Of a stretch of 64,000 nt of DNA, positions 7,883 through 16,945 are shown piece by piece (positions within the stretch are counted from its first letter, which is position 1; each line of letters begins with the position of its first letter). The stretch is from NCBI RefSeq assembly GCF_007279655.1, contig NZ_QKWN01000014.1, positions 62,001-126,000 on the forward strand, read 5' to 3'. Both the position numbers and the translations under genes were made by a program. The notes under the pieces are model-generated. The model saw only the letters and a list, made by a program, of their open reading frames with translations. It did not search any database and was not told where the DNA came from. This stretch comes from Robertkochia solimangrovi (GTDB lineage: Bacteria > Bacteroidota > Bacteroidia > Flavobacteriales > Flavobacteriaceae).

Positions 7883-10101
7883 GTGAGTGCTGTTTTACTT
7901 TTACTTACCGCCTTTGCAATTGCATTATAGAACGTGTCAGGTTTGAACGGTTTTGTGATCACATCTGTGCAACCTATCGCAAAGAAATCCTCGGTACTTT
8001 CATCAAGTGAGATCGCTGTAAGTGCGATTATCGGTACGGTTTTATTGAATTCACGGATCTGTTCCGTTGCTTTCAGCCCACTGATTCCAGGCATGTGTAT
8101 ATCCATCAAGATCAGGTCATATGCAGTAGCTTTAGCGCGGTCAATCGCTTCATAGCCATTGTTGGCGATGTCACAACTCATACCTTTTTTAGAGAGCATT
8201 TTCTGGGTGATCACCTGGTTGATCTTGTTGTCCTCCACTACAAGGATATGAAGTTCAGAGAAGAAATCGTCGCTGAGGTCTTCGGGAATAATATCTTTGA
8301 CCTTTGTTTTTTCCTTGTATTCCACCAGTTTGAAATCGATATTGAAATAGAAGGAACTACCTTCACCAATATCACTTTTAACTTCGATCTTGCTATTGAA
8401 CAGGCCGATGAGACTTTTTACAATGGTAAGGCCGAGACCGGTACCTCCATATTTGCGGTTGATCTGTACAGATCCCTGAGAGAAGCTTTCAAAGATATTC
8501 TCCTGCATTTCTTTAGAAATACCGATACCTTCGTCATTAACTTCAAAATGAATCGTGTATTGGTCTTTATCCATTTTAACGGGGTTGGCAACAATTGTAA
8601 CTTTTCCGTTGTCAGTGAATTTAAGAGCATTACCAACCAGGTTGATAAAGATCTGTGATAGTTTTAACGGATCTCCGATAAGTTTATCCGGGATGCTGTC
8701 ATGAACTTCGAGTACGATGGTATTATTATTTTCTTTGGCGGTTTGATGCAAGGATTTACAAACCTCACCCAGTACTTTTCGGAGATCGAACTCAACATTT
8801 TCGATGACCAGTTTATTCGCATCGATCTTATTGATCTGAAGGATATCGTTGATGAACTCCAGCAGGTATTCACCAGAGAATTTCAATGAATTAAGGTGTT
8901 CTTTCTGGCTTTCTTTTGGGTCTTCTTCTAACAGTAGATGCGTAAGACCTGTTACCGCATAAAGTGGTGTCCTCAATTCATGACTCACGGTAGAAAGGAA
9001 TTGACTCTTCGCTTTCATAGCTTTTTCCGCCTCCTCTTTAGCGAGTTGAAGCTCATTGTTCTTTTTTAATAGCAGGTCGTTGGTTTTGAATTTGATCTGG
9101 TTATTTCGATACAGTGATATGGTCAGTAAGGAAATGATTATCAGTAAGGCTGAGCTAAGTACAGAAGTAAGCTTTGAGATCTTTTCTTCTTCTTCGTAAT
9201 CCGCGACGTCTTTCTCTCTTTGTTGAAGTCGCTGTGTCAGCATATCGATCTGGTCCTCTGAAGCGGCATAGCGTTGATCGATCAGAGCCAGTGGATTGAA
9301 ATAAGCTTCCTGAATACTGTCCGCTTTCTGGAAATGTACAAGCGCTTCCTCGAAATTCCCTTGACTTTTAAGAAGTTTAGCGGTCATCAGGTGTGTTTCT
9401 CTAAGGACTTTAAAATAACCGTAATTTTCGGCTACCTGCTCTGCATTTTGTAATTGATAACGCGCACTTTCCAGGTTGTCTTTTTCGAGGTAGATCCCTG
9501 CCATATTGAGGTAGGTACGTGCCCTTAGGAATTCCTTTTCAAATTCATGGCTGGATTGTGTGATTCGACTGAATTCCTTTAATGCAATATCAAGGTCATC
9601 CAGTTCCATATGGATCACGGCCTTGTAATATTCGATAACGTATATGATGTTCGTGTTCAGCAGCGACGGGTCCAGTGCGTTCACATGTCCTTCTGCCTCT
9701 GTGATCTTCTTTCTCGCCTCTGCCTTATTACCTTGTTTTGCATAGATAACGCCTTCGAGTATAGCGGATAATGCTTTGCCTTCCTTATAGTTACGGACCT
9801 CTGAAAAATCAACGTCGGTTAGTTTGATCCCACTCTCTGCATTCTTGAGGTAATTGAATTCAAGATTCAGTATGGTGTTGAGGTTATACAAGTCTATAAT
9901 GATACGGTCTCTTTCCAGAAAGGTAGCGATATCCCAGGCTTTGTTGTAAGCCTCTTTCGCACCTTCGTAATCGCCCTGATTTTTCAGGTCGTAGAAGCGA
10001 TGCTTGAACTTTTGAAGGCTGTCAAGATAGATAAGATCATCCTGTGCAGCCATGCTCAACGGCAACGCTAAGTATAAGATTATGAGGACAAGTAAGCGCA
10101 T
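7879..10101 (-). CDS. Hybrid sensor histidine kinase/response regulator with TPR sensor region
   Basis: The 740-aa protein has a signal peptide (ending near SMAAQ), a periplasmic region of TPR-like helical repeats (about 25-300), one membrane helix near 312-332, a short coiled coil, then a HisKA domain with the phospho-acceptor His374 in VSHELRTPL. The ATPase domain follows, with INLVGNALKF, NDEGIGIS and GGTGLGLTI. The C-terminal receiver domain (about 615-735) has the acidic pair EDN, phospho-acceptor Asp667 in LMDIHMPG and the conserved Lys in TKPF. No DNA-binding output is attached, so signal passes to another regulator or phosphotransfer protein. The stimulus is unknown. It converges on lpxK with a 4-bp overlap. 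Confidence 0.92.
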   Translation of the reverse strand: MRLLVLIILYLALPLSMAAQDDLIYLDSLQKFKHRFYDLKNQGDYEGAKEAYNKAWDIATFLERDRIIIDLYNLNTILNLEFNYLKNAESGIKLTDVDFSEVRNYKEGKALSAILEGVIYAKQGNKAEARKKITEAEGHVNALDPSLLNTNIIYVIEYYKAVIHMELDDLDIALKEFSRITQSSHEFEKEFLRARTYLNMAGIYLEKDNLESARYQLQNAEQVAENYGYFKVLRETHLMTAKLLKSQGNFEEALVHFQKADSIQEAYFNPLALIDQRYAASEDQIDMLTQRLQQREKDVADYEEEEKISKLTSVLSSALLIIISLLTISLYRNNQIKFKTNDLLLKKNNELQLAKEEAEKAMKAKSQFLSTVSHELRTPLYAVTGLTHLLLEEDPKESQKEHLNSLKFSGEYLLEFINDILQINKIDANKLVIENVEFDLRKVLGEVCKSLHQTAKENNNTIVLEVHDSIPDKLIGDPLKLSQIFINLVGNALKFTDNGKVTIVANPVKMDKDQYTIHFEVNDEGIGISKEMQENIFESFSQGSVQINRKYGGTGLGLTIVKSLIGLFNSKIEVKSDIGEGSSFYFNIDFKLVEYKEKTKVKDIIPEDLSDDFFSELHILVVEDNKINQVITQKMLSKKGMSCDIANNGYEAIDRAKATAYDLILMDIHMPGISGLKATEQIREFNKTVPIIALTAISLDESTEDFFAIGCTDVITKPFKPDTFYNAIAKAVSKSKTALT

Positions 10102-10131
10102 AAATGTCGGAATATGAATAGATAAAGATAA

Positions 10132-11133
10132 TTAAATATCCCGAACATACTTAATTAAATCGACCAACCGACTACTATAACCGTATTCATTATCGTACCA
10201 TCCGATGATCTTAACCATTTTACCGATAACTGAAGTCATCTGCGCATCAAAGGTGCAGGAAGCTGGAGAATCTATGATGTCGACAGACACTATTGGGTCT
10301 TCAGTATATTCCAGAATTCCCTTAAATTTTCCGGCCGCTGCATTTTGAAAGGCTTCATTTACCTGTTCGATGGTAACTTCTTTTTTAACATTGCAGGTGA
10401 TATCAGTCAGGGATCCGTCAGGAACCGGAACACGGATTCCGCAGCCACCGATCACGGAGCTGAGTTCCGGGAATATGGTGGTTAGTGCTTTGGCAGCCCC
10501 GGTTGTGGTCGGTACAATCGATTGTCCGGCTGCACGCGCTCTGCGCAGATCTCTGTGTGGCTGATCATGAAGGCTCTGATCTGTTGTGTATGAATGCACG
10601 GTTGTGATGTAGGCTTGTTCGATTCCGCAAAGCTCGTCCAGTATGCTGATCATGGGTGCCGCATTGTTCGTCGTACAGGAAGCATTGGATATGATTAAGT
10701 CTGCTGCTGATAGGATGTCCTGATTTACACCCATTACAACCATTTTTATGTTGTCATCAGAAGGAGGTACGCTTAGGATTACTTTCTTCGCTCCCTGGTC
10801 GAGATGTCCCTGCAATTCTTTTTGGCTTTTAAATTTACCGGTAGATTCGATGACAAAATCAATGTCATGTGCCTGCCAGGGGATATCACCGGGAGCTTTT
10901 GCGTGGTACAGTGCAATTTTTTGATCACCCACGATAAGATGATCATCTGAATAACTGCATGGCCGATCTAGTCTGCCATGAATACTGTCGTATTTTAGAA
11001 GATGACTCAGTGTTTGCCCGTCGGCAAGATCATTGATCGCGACGATCTCAATATCGGTATGCGATTGTAAAATGCGAAATAACGTACGTCCTATTCTGCC
11101 AAATCCGTTGATGGCAACCCTTGTTCTTTTCAA
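10132..11133 (-). CDS. gap: Glyceraldehyde-3-phosphate dehydrogenase, type I
   Basis: This enzyme interconverts glyceraldehyde 3-phosphate and 1,3-bisphosphoglycerate. The 333-aa protein has NGFGRIGR at residues 10-17 for nucleotide binding, with Asp35 in the position that favours NAD, catalytic Cys153 in SNASCTTN and His180 in TTVHSYT. After the Cys the sequence reads SCTTNNAAP rather than the commoner SCTTNCLAP, so the second Cys is Asn. This matches a second GAPDH type found in flavobacteria rather than the main glycolytic one. Whether it runs glycolytically or gluconeogenically cannot be decided from sequence. It lies 41 bp after lipA on the same strand and may share its transcript. Confidence 0.93.
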   Translation of the reverse strand: MKRTRVAINGFGRIGRTLFRILQSHTDIEIVAINDLADGQTLSHLLKYDSIHGRLDRPCSYSDDHLIVGDQKIALYHAKAPGDIPWQAHDIDFVIESTGKFKSQKELQGHLDQGAKKVILSVPPSDDNIKMVVMGVNQDILSAADLIISNASCTTNNAAPMISILDELCGIEQAYITTVHSYTTDQSLHDQPHRDLRRARAAGQSIVPTTTGAAKALTTIFPELSSVIGGCGIRVPVPDGSLTDITCNVKKEVTIEQVNEAFQNAAAGKFKGILEYTEDPIVSVDIIDSPASCTFDAQMTSVIGKMVKIIGWYDNEYGYSSRLVDLIKYVRDI

Positions 11134-11174
11134 GTGTTGTTTTTTATGGTGCTTAACGGGATTTCCCGGTTTAT

Positions 11175-12053
11175 TTATTCAATATGCTTATGAGCCTTGT
11201 ACGATGAGCGAACCAAAGCGCCACTTTCTACATGGCGGAAACCAAGGTCCTTCCCGATCGCTTCATATTTAGCAAACTGATCCGGTGTGATAAATTGTTT
11301 AACAGGCAAATGCTTTTTGGAAGGCTGCAGGTATTGTCCGATGGTAACCACATCAACATCGGCCGCACGAAGATCGTGTAATGTTTCGATAACTTCTTCT
11401 TCCTGCTCCCCGAGTCCGAGCATTATTCCTGATTTCGTTCTGTTGATTCCCTGATCTTTTAAATATTTAAGTACTCCGAGACTACGGTCGTATTTAGCCT
11501 GAATGCGCACTTCTCTGGTAAGTCGACGAACGGTTTCCATATTATGCGAGACCACCTCAGGAGAAACCGCTACAATTCGGTCGATATTTCTTTCCACTCC
11601 CTGGAAATCCGGTATAAGTGTTTCTAAAGTGGTGGTTGGATTCATTCTGCGAACAGCCTTAACGGTCTCTGCCCAGATGATAGACCCCATGTCTTTCAGG
11701 TCATCGCGGTCAACCGAAGTTAGAACCGCATGTTTGATCTTCATGAGTTTGATCGAGCGAGCCACTTTTTCGGGTTCCTCCCAATCGATCGTTTCAGGCC
11801 TCCCGGTCTTTACTCCGCAAAATCCGCATGATCTTGTACAAACATTCCCAAGGATCATAAAGGTTGCTGTACCTTCTCCCCAGCATTCTCCCATATTCGG
11901 GCAGCTTCCCGAAGTACATATGGTGTGCAGATTATATTTATCTACAAGCCCGCGGAGTTCCGTGTATTTCTTACCGGTCGGAAGTTTTACCCTTAGCCAT
12001 TTAGGTTTTCCCTTGGTTGGTGCTGTTGTACTGTTTGCCAATTCTGTACTCAT
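11175..12053 (-). CDS. lipA: Lipoyl synthase (radical SAM)
   Basis: LipA inserts two sulfurs into octanoyl groups bound to E2 and H proteins to make lipoyl cofactors. The 292-aa sequence has the auxiliary-cluster motif with Cys46, Cys51 and Cys57 ([12 protein letters not shown]), the radical-SAM cluster motif with Cys72, Cys76 and Cys79 (CTRSCGFC), and the C-terminal RSSY that completes the auxiliary cluster. All key residues are present and the length is normal. A perfect -7 box (TATCTTTG, 12071-12078, minus strand) lies 18 bp before the ATG. Confidence 0.97.
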   Translation of the reverse strand: MSTELANSTTAPTKGKPKWLRVKLPTGKKYTELRGLVDKYNLHTICTSGSCPNMGECWGEGTATFMILGNVCTRSCGFCGVKTGRPETIDWEEPEKVARSIKLMKIKHAVLTSVDRDDLKDMGSIIWAETVKAVRRMNPTTTLETLIPDFQGVERNIDRIVAVSPEVVSHNMETVRRLTREVRIQAKYDRSLGVLKYLKDQGINRTKSGIMLGLGEQEEEVIETLHDLRAADVDVVTIGQYLQPSKKHLPVKQFITPDQFAKYEAIGKDLGFRHVESGALVRSSYKAHKHIE

Positions 12054-12070
12054 GATACTTATTTATGTGG

Positions 12071-12078
12071 CAAAGATA
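12071..12078 (-). promoter_or_regulatory. -7 box of lipA
   Basis: TATCTTTG on the minus strand is a perfect TAnnTTTG lying 17 bp upstream of the lipA ATG. No clear TTG was found at -33. Confidence 0.45.
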
Positions 12079-12100
12079 CAAAGTATAATACGAATTTCGT

Positions 12101-13315
12101 TCATATTGTTGTGAGATACCAGATGCTGAATCCGGTAAGGGAAATAATGCTTATCCAGCTTAAAATATGCATGGGCCACCTCAGTTTCCAGGCTTCCGGC
12201 ATGTATCGCGAACACATCAGGGCGTAGTTGATCACCGCATAGAAGGGTGCCGTTACAAAAGACAGGATGGTAGCGATATCGATAAGCAATTTCATTTCGG
12301 AAAGAAAGAACATCAGAATGATTCCGGTACCGGTGGCCAAAATAATTATCCAGAAAAGAAAATTAAAAGGGTTGCTGCCTTTCAGTAGAATTTCACTGGC
12401 TCTTTCCATTGATCTGGGAGAAGCGTCCAGCGTGGTTAGTGTGGTACTGAACATAGCGGTAAATCCGGCAAGGGCTATGATTAAAAAGGTGTTTTTACCA
12501 AGGGTAGCGGTGTAAAGTCCTATAAATTGTTCTGCGAATTGAGAAGCTCCGGGAGCAAAGGTTTTTCCACTGCCATACATCACGAACATGCCAAGGCATA
12601 TGAACAATATACCCAATAGGATCGTACTGAGGTATCCGATATTAAAATCTGCTAGAACTTTCCTGTCTCGATAGTCTTCACTGATTTTTTTCTTTTCCAG
12701 TACCCATAACGAATGCCATACGGAAAGATCGAGGGGTGCGGGCATCCAACCCATGAAGGCTATTAAGAAAGCGATCGATGCTGTTTCCTTGGGTAATATC
12801 TGTGTCCAGCTTATCGTAGTATCAGAAACCCCTGCTGCCATAATCACTGCAACAATGGTGCATAGGGTTAATGTGAAAACGATGACTTTCATCAGTCGAT
12901 CCAGGATTTTGTATTTTCCTATCAATAGAATGATAAGGCAGATGAGGGTGATGATCACGCTCCAGATGACCGGATTTGTTGTGATACCAAACAAACTTGA
13001 GGCGAGTCCGGCAGTTACAATGGTAACAGCGGTCTGAATGGTGAACATGGTAGCCAGTGTCAATAGGAAATATGCGATAAGGACACCTTTACCGAGTTTC
13101 CGATACCCGTCGAGAAGACTTTCTCCAGTGGCTAAAGCATATCTGGGGCCGAATTGAAAGAACGGGTACTTAAATAAATGTGCGAGTATGAGTGCCCAAA
13201 AAAGACCTAAGCCATATTCTGCACCAGCACGGGTGGACTGAACAAGGTGGGAAACTCCTATTGCGGCGCCGGCAAAAAGGAGTCCGGGACCTACACTTAA
13301 CAATAATTTTCTCAA
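12101..13315 (-). CDS. Nramp-superfamily transporter lacking the canonical metal-binding motifs
   Basis: The 404-aa protein has about eleven hydrophobic helices and the LeuT-like Nramp fold signature at its N terminus (SVGPGLLFAGAAIG then STRAGAEYG). Canonical Mn/Fe transporters carry DPGN in helix 1. Here the aligned residues are GVSH (about 20-23). In helix 6 the canonical MPH region reads GWMPAPLDL near residue 190, so the His is also missing. The Asp, Asn and His that contact transition metals are thus absent, and MntH-type transport should not be assumed. Nramp-related clades with altered motifs carry other cargo. It lies between lipA and an ECF sigma gene, both on the same strand. Confidence 0.85.
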   Translation of the reverse strand: MRKLLLSVGPGLLFAGAAIGVSHLVQSTRAGAEYGLGLFWALILAHLFKYPFFQFGPRYALATGESLLDGYRKLGKGVLIAYFLLTLATMFTIQTAVTIVTAGLASSLFGITTNPVIWSVIITLICLIILLIGKYKILDRLMKVIVFTLTLCTIVAVIMAAGVSDTTISWTQILPKETASIAFLIAFMGWMPAPLDLSVWHSLWVLEKKKISEDYRDRKVLADFNIGYLSTILLGILFICLGMFVMYGSGKTFAPGASQFAEQFIGLYTATLGKNTFLIIALAGFTAMFSTTLTTLDASPRSMERASEILLKGSNPFNFLFWIIILATGTGIILMFFLSEMKLLIDIATILSFVTAPFYAVINYALMCSRYMPEAWKLRWPMHILSWISIISLTGFSIWYLTTI

Positions 13316-13381
13316 ATCATCAAATTTGAGGTGAATTTATAGAAAAATTGCTAAGAAAAACAAGCGTATTTAATGAATTTA

Positions 13382-13948
13382 TTAATCTTTTTCTTCGATA
13401 ATGGTGGCTAGTAACTTCCTGGCTCTGAGTAATTTTACTTTAACGTTGGTGAGTGATTCATCGAGATGTTTAGCGATCTCTTCATAACTCAGCTCCTGAA
13501 AATACCTCAGATTGATCACTTCCTGGTAGTGGGGTTTCAGTTTTTTGATGTATTGAAGTAATTTCGCCAGATTTTGTTCGGTAATGAGTTTGTCTTCTGC
13601 TGTGGGAGTATCGTCGGGTAGATCATAAACATTGTCAGCCTCTTCAGTTGAAGCCTGATGAAGTGCCCGTGTACGCTGCTTGCGAAGCAGGTCAATGTGA
13701 ATATTCTTAGAAATGGTGATCAGCCAGGTTTTGAACTCGTATTCTTCCTTGTAGGTGTCGATCCTGTCGAATGCTTTTGAAAAGGTTCTGACGGTTATAT
13801 CTTCTGCGTCATTCTCATTTCTTGTTCGAAGTAATTGAAAGCTATACACATCGTTCCAGAAATTATCGAGAAGAAAACTAAAGGCTTTCTGATCTCCTTT
13901 TTTTGCTTTCTTAATATTTTCGTGTACCGGGTTGTGAGATTGCTCCAA
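13382..13948 (-). CDS. RNA polymerase ECF-type sigma factor
   Basis: The 188-aa protein has sigma region 2 (about residues 15-90, with FSFLLDNFWNDVYSFQLL, then AEDITVRTFSKAFDRI and FKTWLITISKNIHID) and region 4 (about 120-180, with YQEVINLRYFQELSYEEIA and LTNVKVKLLRARKLL, the helix-turn-helix that reads -35 elements). It should direct polymerase to a specific regulon. The start is a TTG at 13948, because no in-frame ATG lies at a suitable upstream place. No anti-sigma gene is adjacent; the next gene downstream is the Nramp-like transporter, 66 bp away. Confidence 0.9.
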   Translation of the reverse strand: MEQSHNPVHENIKKAKKGDQKAFSFLLDNFWNDVYSFQLLRTRNENDAEDITVRTFSKAFDRIDTYKEEYEFKTWLITISKNIHIDLLRKQRTRALHQASTEEADNVYDLPDDTPTAEDKLITEQNLAKLLQYIKKLKPHYQEVINLRYFQELSYEEIAKHLDESLTNVKVKLLRARKLLATIIEEKD

Positions 13949-13954
13949 GAAAAA

Positions 13955-13968
13955 GTTATTTAAATAAC
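13955..13968. promoter_or_regulatory. Perfect 14-bp palindrome before an ECF sigma gene
   Basis: GTTATTTAAATAAC is a perfect inverted repeat ending 7 bp upstream of the TTG start at 13948. On the minus strand TATATTTA, a 7-of-8 match to the -7 box, lies just upstream of it. It could be an operator or part of the 5' leader; AT-rich palindromes also occur by chance. Confidence 0.3.
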
Positions 13969-14071
13969 GGCTTATATAAATATAATAAATTGCCTCCTAC
14001 GAAAACAATTAAAAGCAGATATTTAGGTAGGAAATGTAAGTAAAAAATGTAAGTATCTCTTTTTGGGAGAA

Positions 14072-14278
14072 TTAGTTGTGCTGTGGATTCGGATTTTTGC
14101 ATTCCTGTTCTTCCGGCATCTTTCCGCACATACTGCAAGGTTCTCCGGTTTCGTTCAGGAAGGGTGACTGACTTGCGCAGGTGCCGGCAAATTTTCCGTC
14201 TTTTTTAGCCCAGATTTTGATAGCGATTCCAGCAAAAGCCAATCCGATTAAAACAATACTTATCAATAGGAGTTTCAT
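14072..14278 (-). CDS. Small Cys-containing membrane or secreted protein
   Basis: The 68-aa product starts MKLLLISIVLIGLAFAG, an N-terminal membrane helix or signal anchor, followed by a short basic stretch and a Cys-rich tail with Cys in GTCAS, PCSMCGK and ECKN. Proteins of this form (a helix, then GKFAGTCAS and a CxxC-like segment) are common in flavobacteria under the label membrane or secreted protein; function is not known. The frame opens 20 codons further upstream, but that part has no coding character, so the ATG at 14278 is taken. It sits alone between the two ECF sigma loci. Confidence 0.7.
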   Translation of the reverse strand: MKLLLISIVLIGLAFAGIAIKIWAKKDGKFAGTCASQSPFLNETGEPCSMCGKMPEEQECKNPNPQHN

Positions 14279-14370
14279 GTCAAAATATTTGTTGCAAATG
14301 TACGTATTTCCCTTGTAATACCCTTTTAAGACTATCATAAAATAAAAGGGGGGTAGCGGGGATGTTACAT

Positions 14371-14397
14371 AAAAAAAGGCAATCCAAACGGACTGCC
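14371..14397 (-). terminator. Intrinsic terminator after the anti-sigma gene
   Basis: On the minus strand GGCAGTCC, loop GTTT and GGATTGCC form an 8-bp stem with one G-U pair, followed by seven T residues. It lies 25 bp after the anti-sigma stop at 14422. Confidence 0.8.
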
Positions 14398-14421
14398 CTA
14401 ACTTAACTTAGTTAAAAAATT

Positions 14422-15207
14422 TTATTCTTTGGAAAATTCCAGTTTTGCCACTTCGCTGTCGATTCCGGCAAAATCATTGTTCCCTTTATTGTCGATGGTG
14501 ATCTTATAGCTTGATGCTTTATCTGCAAATGGCAGTGACATCAATTTTCGGTCGGCTTGTTCAAGCACTCCGATACATACCATTTTTCCGTCAACTTCGG
14601 CCCACATCTTAAACTCTTTTTCTTCCGGAAGTTCAGGAAGTGATAGGACATTGATCGCAGTCAATCTTTCCTTAGGGTTGATGTAAGCTACTGATTTCAG
14701 ATTTTTGGCTCTTTCGTTTCCAACGATCACGTACTTTTTGGTTTCGGGATCATTTAAAACGGCATATTTGCTTTTAAGATTCTCCAATCGGGAATTAGCA
14801 TTGATTATGTCGCTCTTCAGTGTTTGCATCTGGTTCACAACCGTATTGTTTTCAGTAGACAATAGTCGATTCTGTTTCCAAAGCGTTACCGTCGCTACAG
14901 CAAATAGCAGTGCTGCGATGGATGCCGCTACAAAGTACCAGGGCATGCCGGTCTTTCCTGAAGTTTTTGTTGTATTTTCTTCAGCAATTTGGGCAAGGAT
15001 CTGGTCTTTGATCTCTAATGGGGCTTCCGTGGCGTATGATTTGCTGTAATGCTCCAGGTTATCCTGCAAAATCAGATATTCCTCTCTGATCTCAGGATAC
15101 TTCTGGATAAAGTGTTCTGCGCGAACATTTTCTTCATAGGAGGTTTCTCCGATGAGATAGCGTTCCAGCAGATCACTGTCTAATAAATCTTTTACCGCGT
15201 TTTTCAT
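14422..15207 (-). CDS. Anti-sigma factor (RskA-like), partner of the upstream ECF sigma factor
   Basis: The 261-aa protein has an N-terminal cytoplasmic part (about 1-95) beginning KDLLDSDLLERYLIGE, which resembles anti-sigma domains that bind ECF sigma factors, one membrane helix near 96-117 (WYFVAASIAALLFAVATVTLW), a coiled-coil stretch, and a periplasmic RskA-type C-terminal domain (about 165-261, with LPELPEEKEFKMWAEVDGK). No zinc-binding HxxxCxxC motif is visible. It follows the ECF sigma gene by 32 bp on the same strand, the standard arrangement for a membrane anti-sigma factor holding its cognate sigma. A terminator ends the pair. Confidence 0.87.
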   Translation of the reverse strand: MKNAVKDLLDSDLLERYLIGETSYEENVRAEHFIQKYPEIREEYLILQDNLEHYSKSYATEAPLEIKDQILAQIAEENTTKTSGKTGMPWYFVAASIAALLFAVATVTLWKQNRLLSTENNTVVNQMQTLKSDIINANSRLENLKSKYAVLNDPETKKYVIVGNERAKNLKSVAYINPKERLTAINVLSLPELPEEKEFKMWAEVDGKMVCIGVLEQADRKLMSLPFADKASSYKITIDNKGNNDFAGIDSEVAKLEFSKE

Positions 15208-15239
15208 AATGTCTGATAAATTATCAAAAACAATAACAT

Positions 15240-15779
15240 TTATAATGTAGCAGGGTCAAATATTCTTCTGAGTTCCCGAAGGCCGATCTTCAGCCTTGAT
15301 TTGATGGTTCCCAAAGGAATATCCAGTGCTTCACTGGCTTCCTGTTGCGTCAAACCCTCAAAAAACAGGGCTTCCATGACTATCTTATACTTGGCATCAA
15401 GTGAATTTAAATGCTTTCGGATATCGATGTGATCAGGATTGACACTTTCTACACCTAAATTATATACGTCCGAAACTTCGATTTGGATTTCCTGATCGCT
15501 TTTTAAATTTGCACTTCGAATTTTATCGATGGCTGTATTGCGCGTAATTCGGAACATCCAGGTAAATAATTTAGACTTGCTATTGTCATAGGTGTCGATC
15601 TTTTTCCAGATCTTCATCAGACTTAATTGCAGTACATCTTTAGCCAGGTCTTCGTCTTTGGTTATCTTCAGGGCAACCCCAAACAGGGTATCACCGTAAT
15701 GATCGTATAACATAGCCATGCCTTTATCATCACGGTTTTTCAAAAGCTCCACAATGTTTCGCTCCAATAGTTTACTCAT
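15240..15779 (-). CDS. RNA polymerase ECF-type sigma factor paired with an RskA-like anti-sigma
   Basis: The 179-aa protein shows sigma-70 region 2 (about 25-95, with DHYGDTLFGVALKITKDED, LAKDVLQLSLMKIWKKI and LFTWMFRITRNTAIDKIR) and region 4 (about 120-172, with YKIVMEALFFEGLTQQEAS and LGTIKSRLKIGLREL). The family recognises stress or envelope promoters. It is the first gene of a two-gene unit with the anti-sigma factor 32 bp downstream; release of the sigma would activate its regulon and probably its own operon. The SigK/RskA type of pairing is the closest familiar parallel. Confidence 0.92.
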   Translation of the reverse strand: MSKLLERNIVELLKNRDDKGMAMLYDHYGDTLFGVALKITKDEDLAKDVLQLSLMKIWKKIDTYDNSKSKLFTWMFRITRNTAIDKIRSANLKSDQEIQIEVSDVYNLGVESVNPDHIDIRKHLNSLDAKYKIVMEALFFEGLTQQEASEALDIPLGTIKSRLKIGLRELRRIFDPATL

Positions 15780-15925
15780 AAACCAGTTTTTAGGTAAAAC
15801 TTAGTATTTCGTGTTGGCTTGGTTATACGCCTGGTCTGTAAATCTGATTACAGGCAGGTTCAATTTTCCAAAAGTAAAAATTTCAATGAGAAAAACGTTC
15901 AGAAGGTCAAAAAAATGCCTGGTTG

Positions 15926-16945
15926 TCAGATAATATTAACTTCCGGCTGTATGGAAATGTTAAACTTTTCCAGTACCGTGGTTCTGATTTTCTCAGCGAG
16001 TTGAAGAATTTCCTTCCCGGTTGCGTTACCATGATTTACAAGAACCAAAGCTTGCTTTTCGTGTACACCTGCATCACCGAAACGTTTTCCTTTAAATCCG
16101 CATTGTTCGATGAGCCATCCGGCCGGAACCTTCACTTCATCTTTAGTAACGGGATAACTGGGTATTTCGGTGTATTGTTCCTGTATTTTTTTGAAATCTT
16201 TCACAGGTATAACGGGATTTTTAAAGAAGCTGCCACTGTTGCCGAGCTTTGCAGGATCCGGAAGTTTGCTCTGACGTATTGCGATCACGGCATCGGAAAT
16301 ATCACGTATCCCCGGATTTGTAATGCCTCGATTCGCCAGTTCCGCCTCTATGGCTCCATAACCGGTATTCAGCCGGTGGTTCTTATGGGTAAGTCGTAGT
16401 TCGATCGAGGTAATGATAAAACGGTCTTTAGCGCTTCCTTTGAAAATCGAGTCTCGATATCCGAATTTACAGTCTTCATGACTGAAGGTATATTCTTTTC
16501 CGGTACTTCTTTCGATGGCAGAGCAGCTTACGAAAACGTCTTTTAGTTCGGTGCCGTAAGCGCCGATATTTTGTATGGGTGCAGTACCTGCATTTCCCGG
16601 AATAAGCGAAAGATTCTCGATTCCTCCGAAATCATGATCGATGCACCAGCGTACCAGCTCATGCCAGTTCTCACCGGCCGCAACGTTGATGTTTACATGT
16701 TCTTCGGTGCGTGAGATTTCGGAAATACCGTGAAGATTTATATGTAAAACAAGTCCTTCAACATCTCCGGTAAGCAACATATTGCTGCCGCCACCCAGAA
16801 TCAGGGTGTTGTTTTCTGGAAACTCCTTTAAGATCGCGATAAGTGATCCAACAGAGTCCACTTCGGCGAATTGGGAAGCTTTTACATCGATACCAAAGGT
16901 ATTGAAAGACTTTAATGATATATCTTTAAGCAACGTTTCAGGCAT
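15926..16945 (-). CDS. murB: UDP-N-acetylenolpyruvoylglucosamine reductase
   Basis: MurB reduces UDP-GlcNAc-enolpyruvate to UDP-MurNAc with NADPH, an early cytoplasmic step of peptidoglycan synthesis. The 339-aa protein is the type I form: an FAD-binding domain with LGGGSNMLL near residue 50, SLIPGNAGTAPIQNIGAYG near 125, the catalytic Ser in GNSGSFFKNP and the late Glu in QPEVN close to the C terminus. Its first codons overlap the end of the upstream aminotransferase gene by 8 bp, so the two are translationally coupled or at least cotranscribed. Confidence 0.95.
   Translation of the reverse strand: MPETLLKDISLKSFNTFGIDVKASQFAEVDSVGSLIAILKEFPENNTLILGGGSNMLLTGDVEGLVLHINLHGISEISRTEEHVNINVAAGENWHELVRWCIDHDFGGIENLSLIPGNAGTAPIQNIGAYGTELKDVFVSCSAIERSTGKEYTFSHEDCKFGYRDSIFKGSAKDRFIITSIELRLTHKNHRLNTGYGAIEAELANRGITNPGIRDISDAVIAIRQSKLPDPAKLGNSGSFFKNPVIPVKDFKKIQEQYTEIPSYPVTKDEVKVPAGWLIEQCGFKGKRFGDAGVHEKQALVLVNHGNATGKEILQLAEKIRTTVLEKFNISIQPEVNII

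Noticed and set aside
8095-8658. 187-codon plus-strand frame
   Set aside because: It lies antisense to the receiver and ATPase domains of the histidine kinase gene, which is clearly coding on the minus strand; the frame is a shadow.
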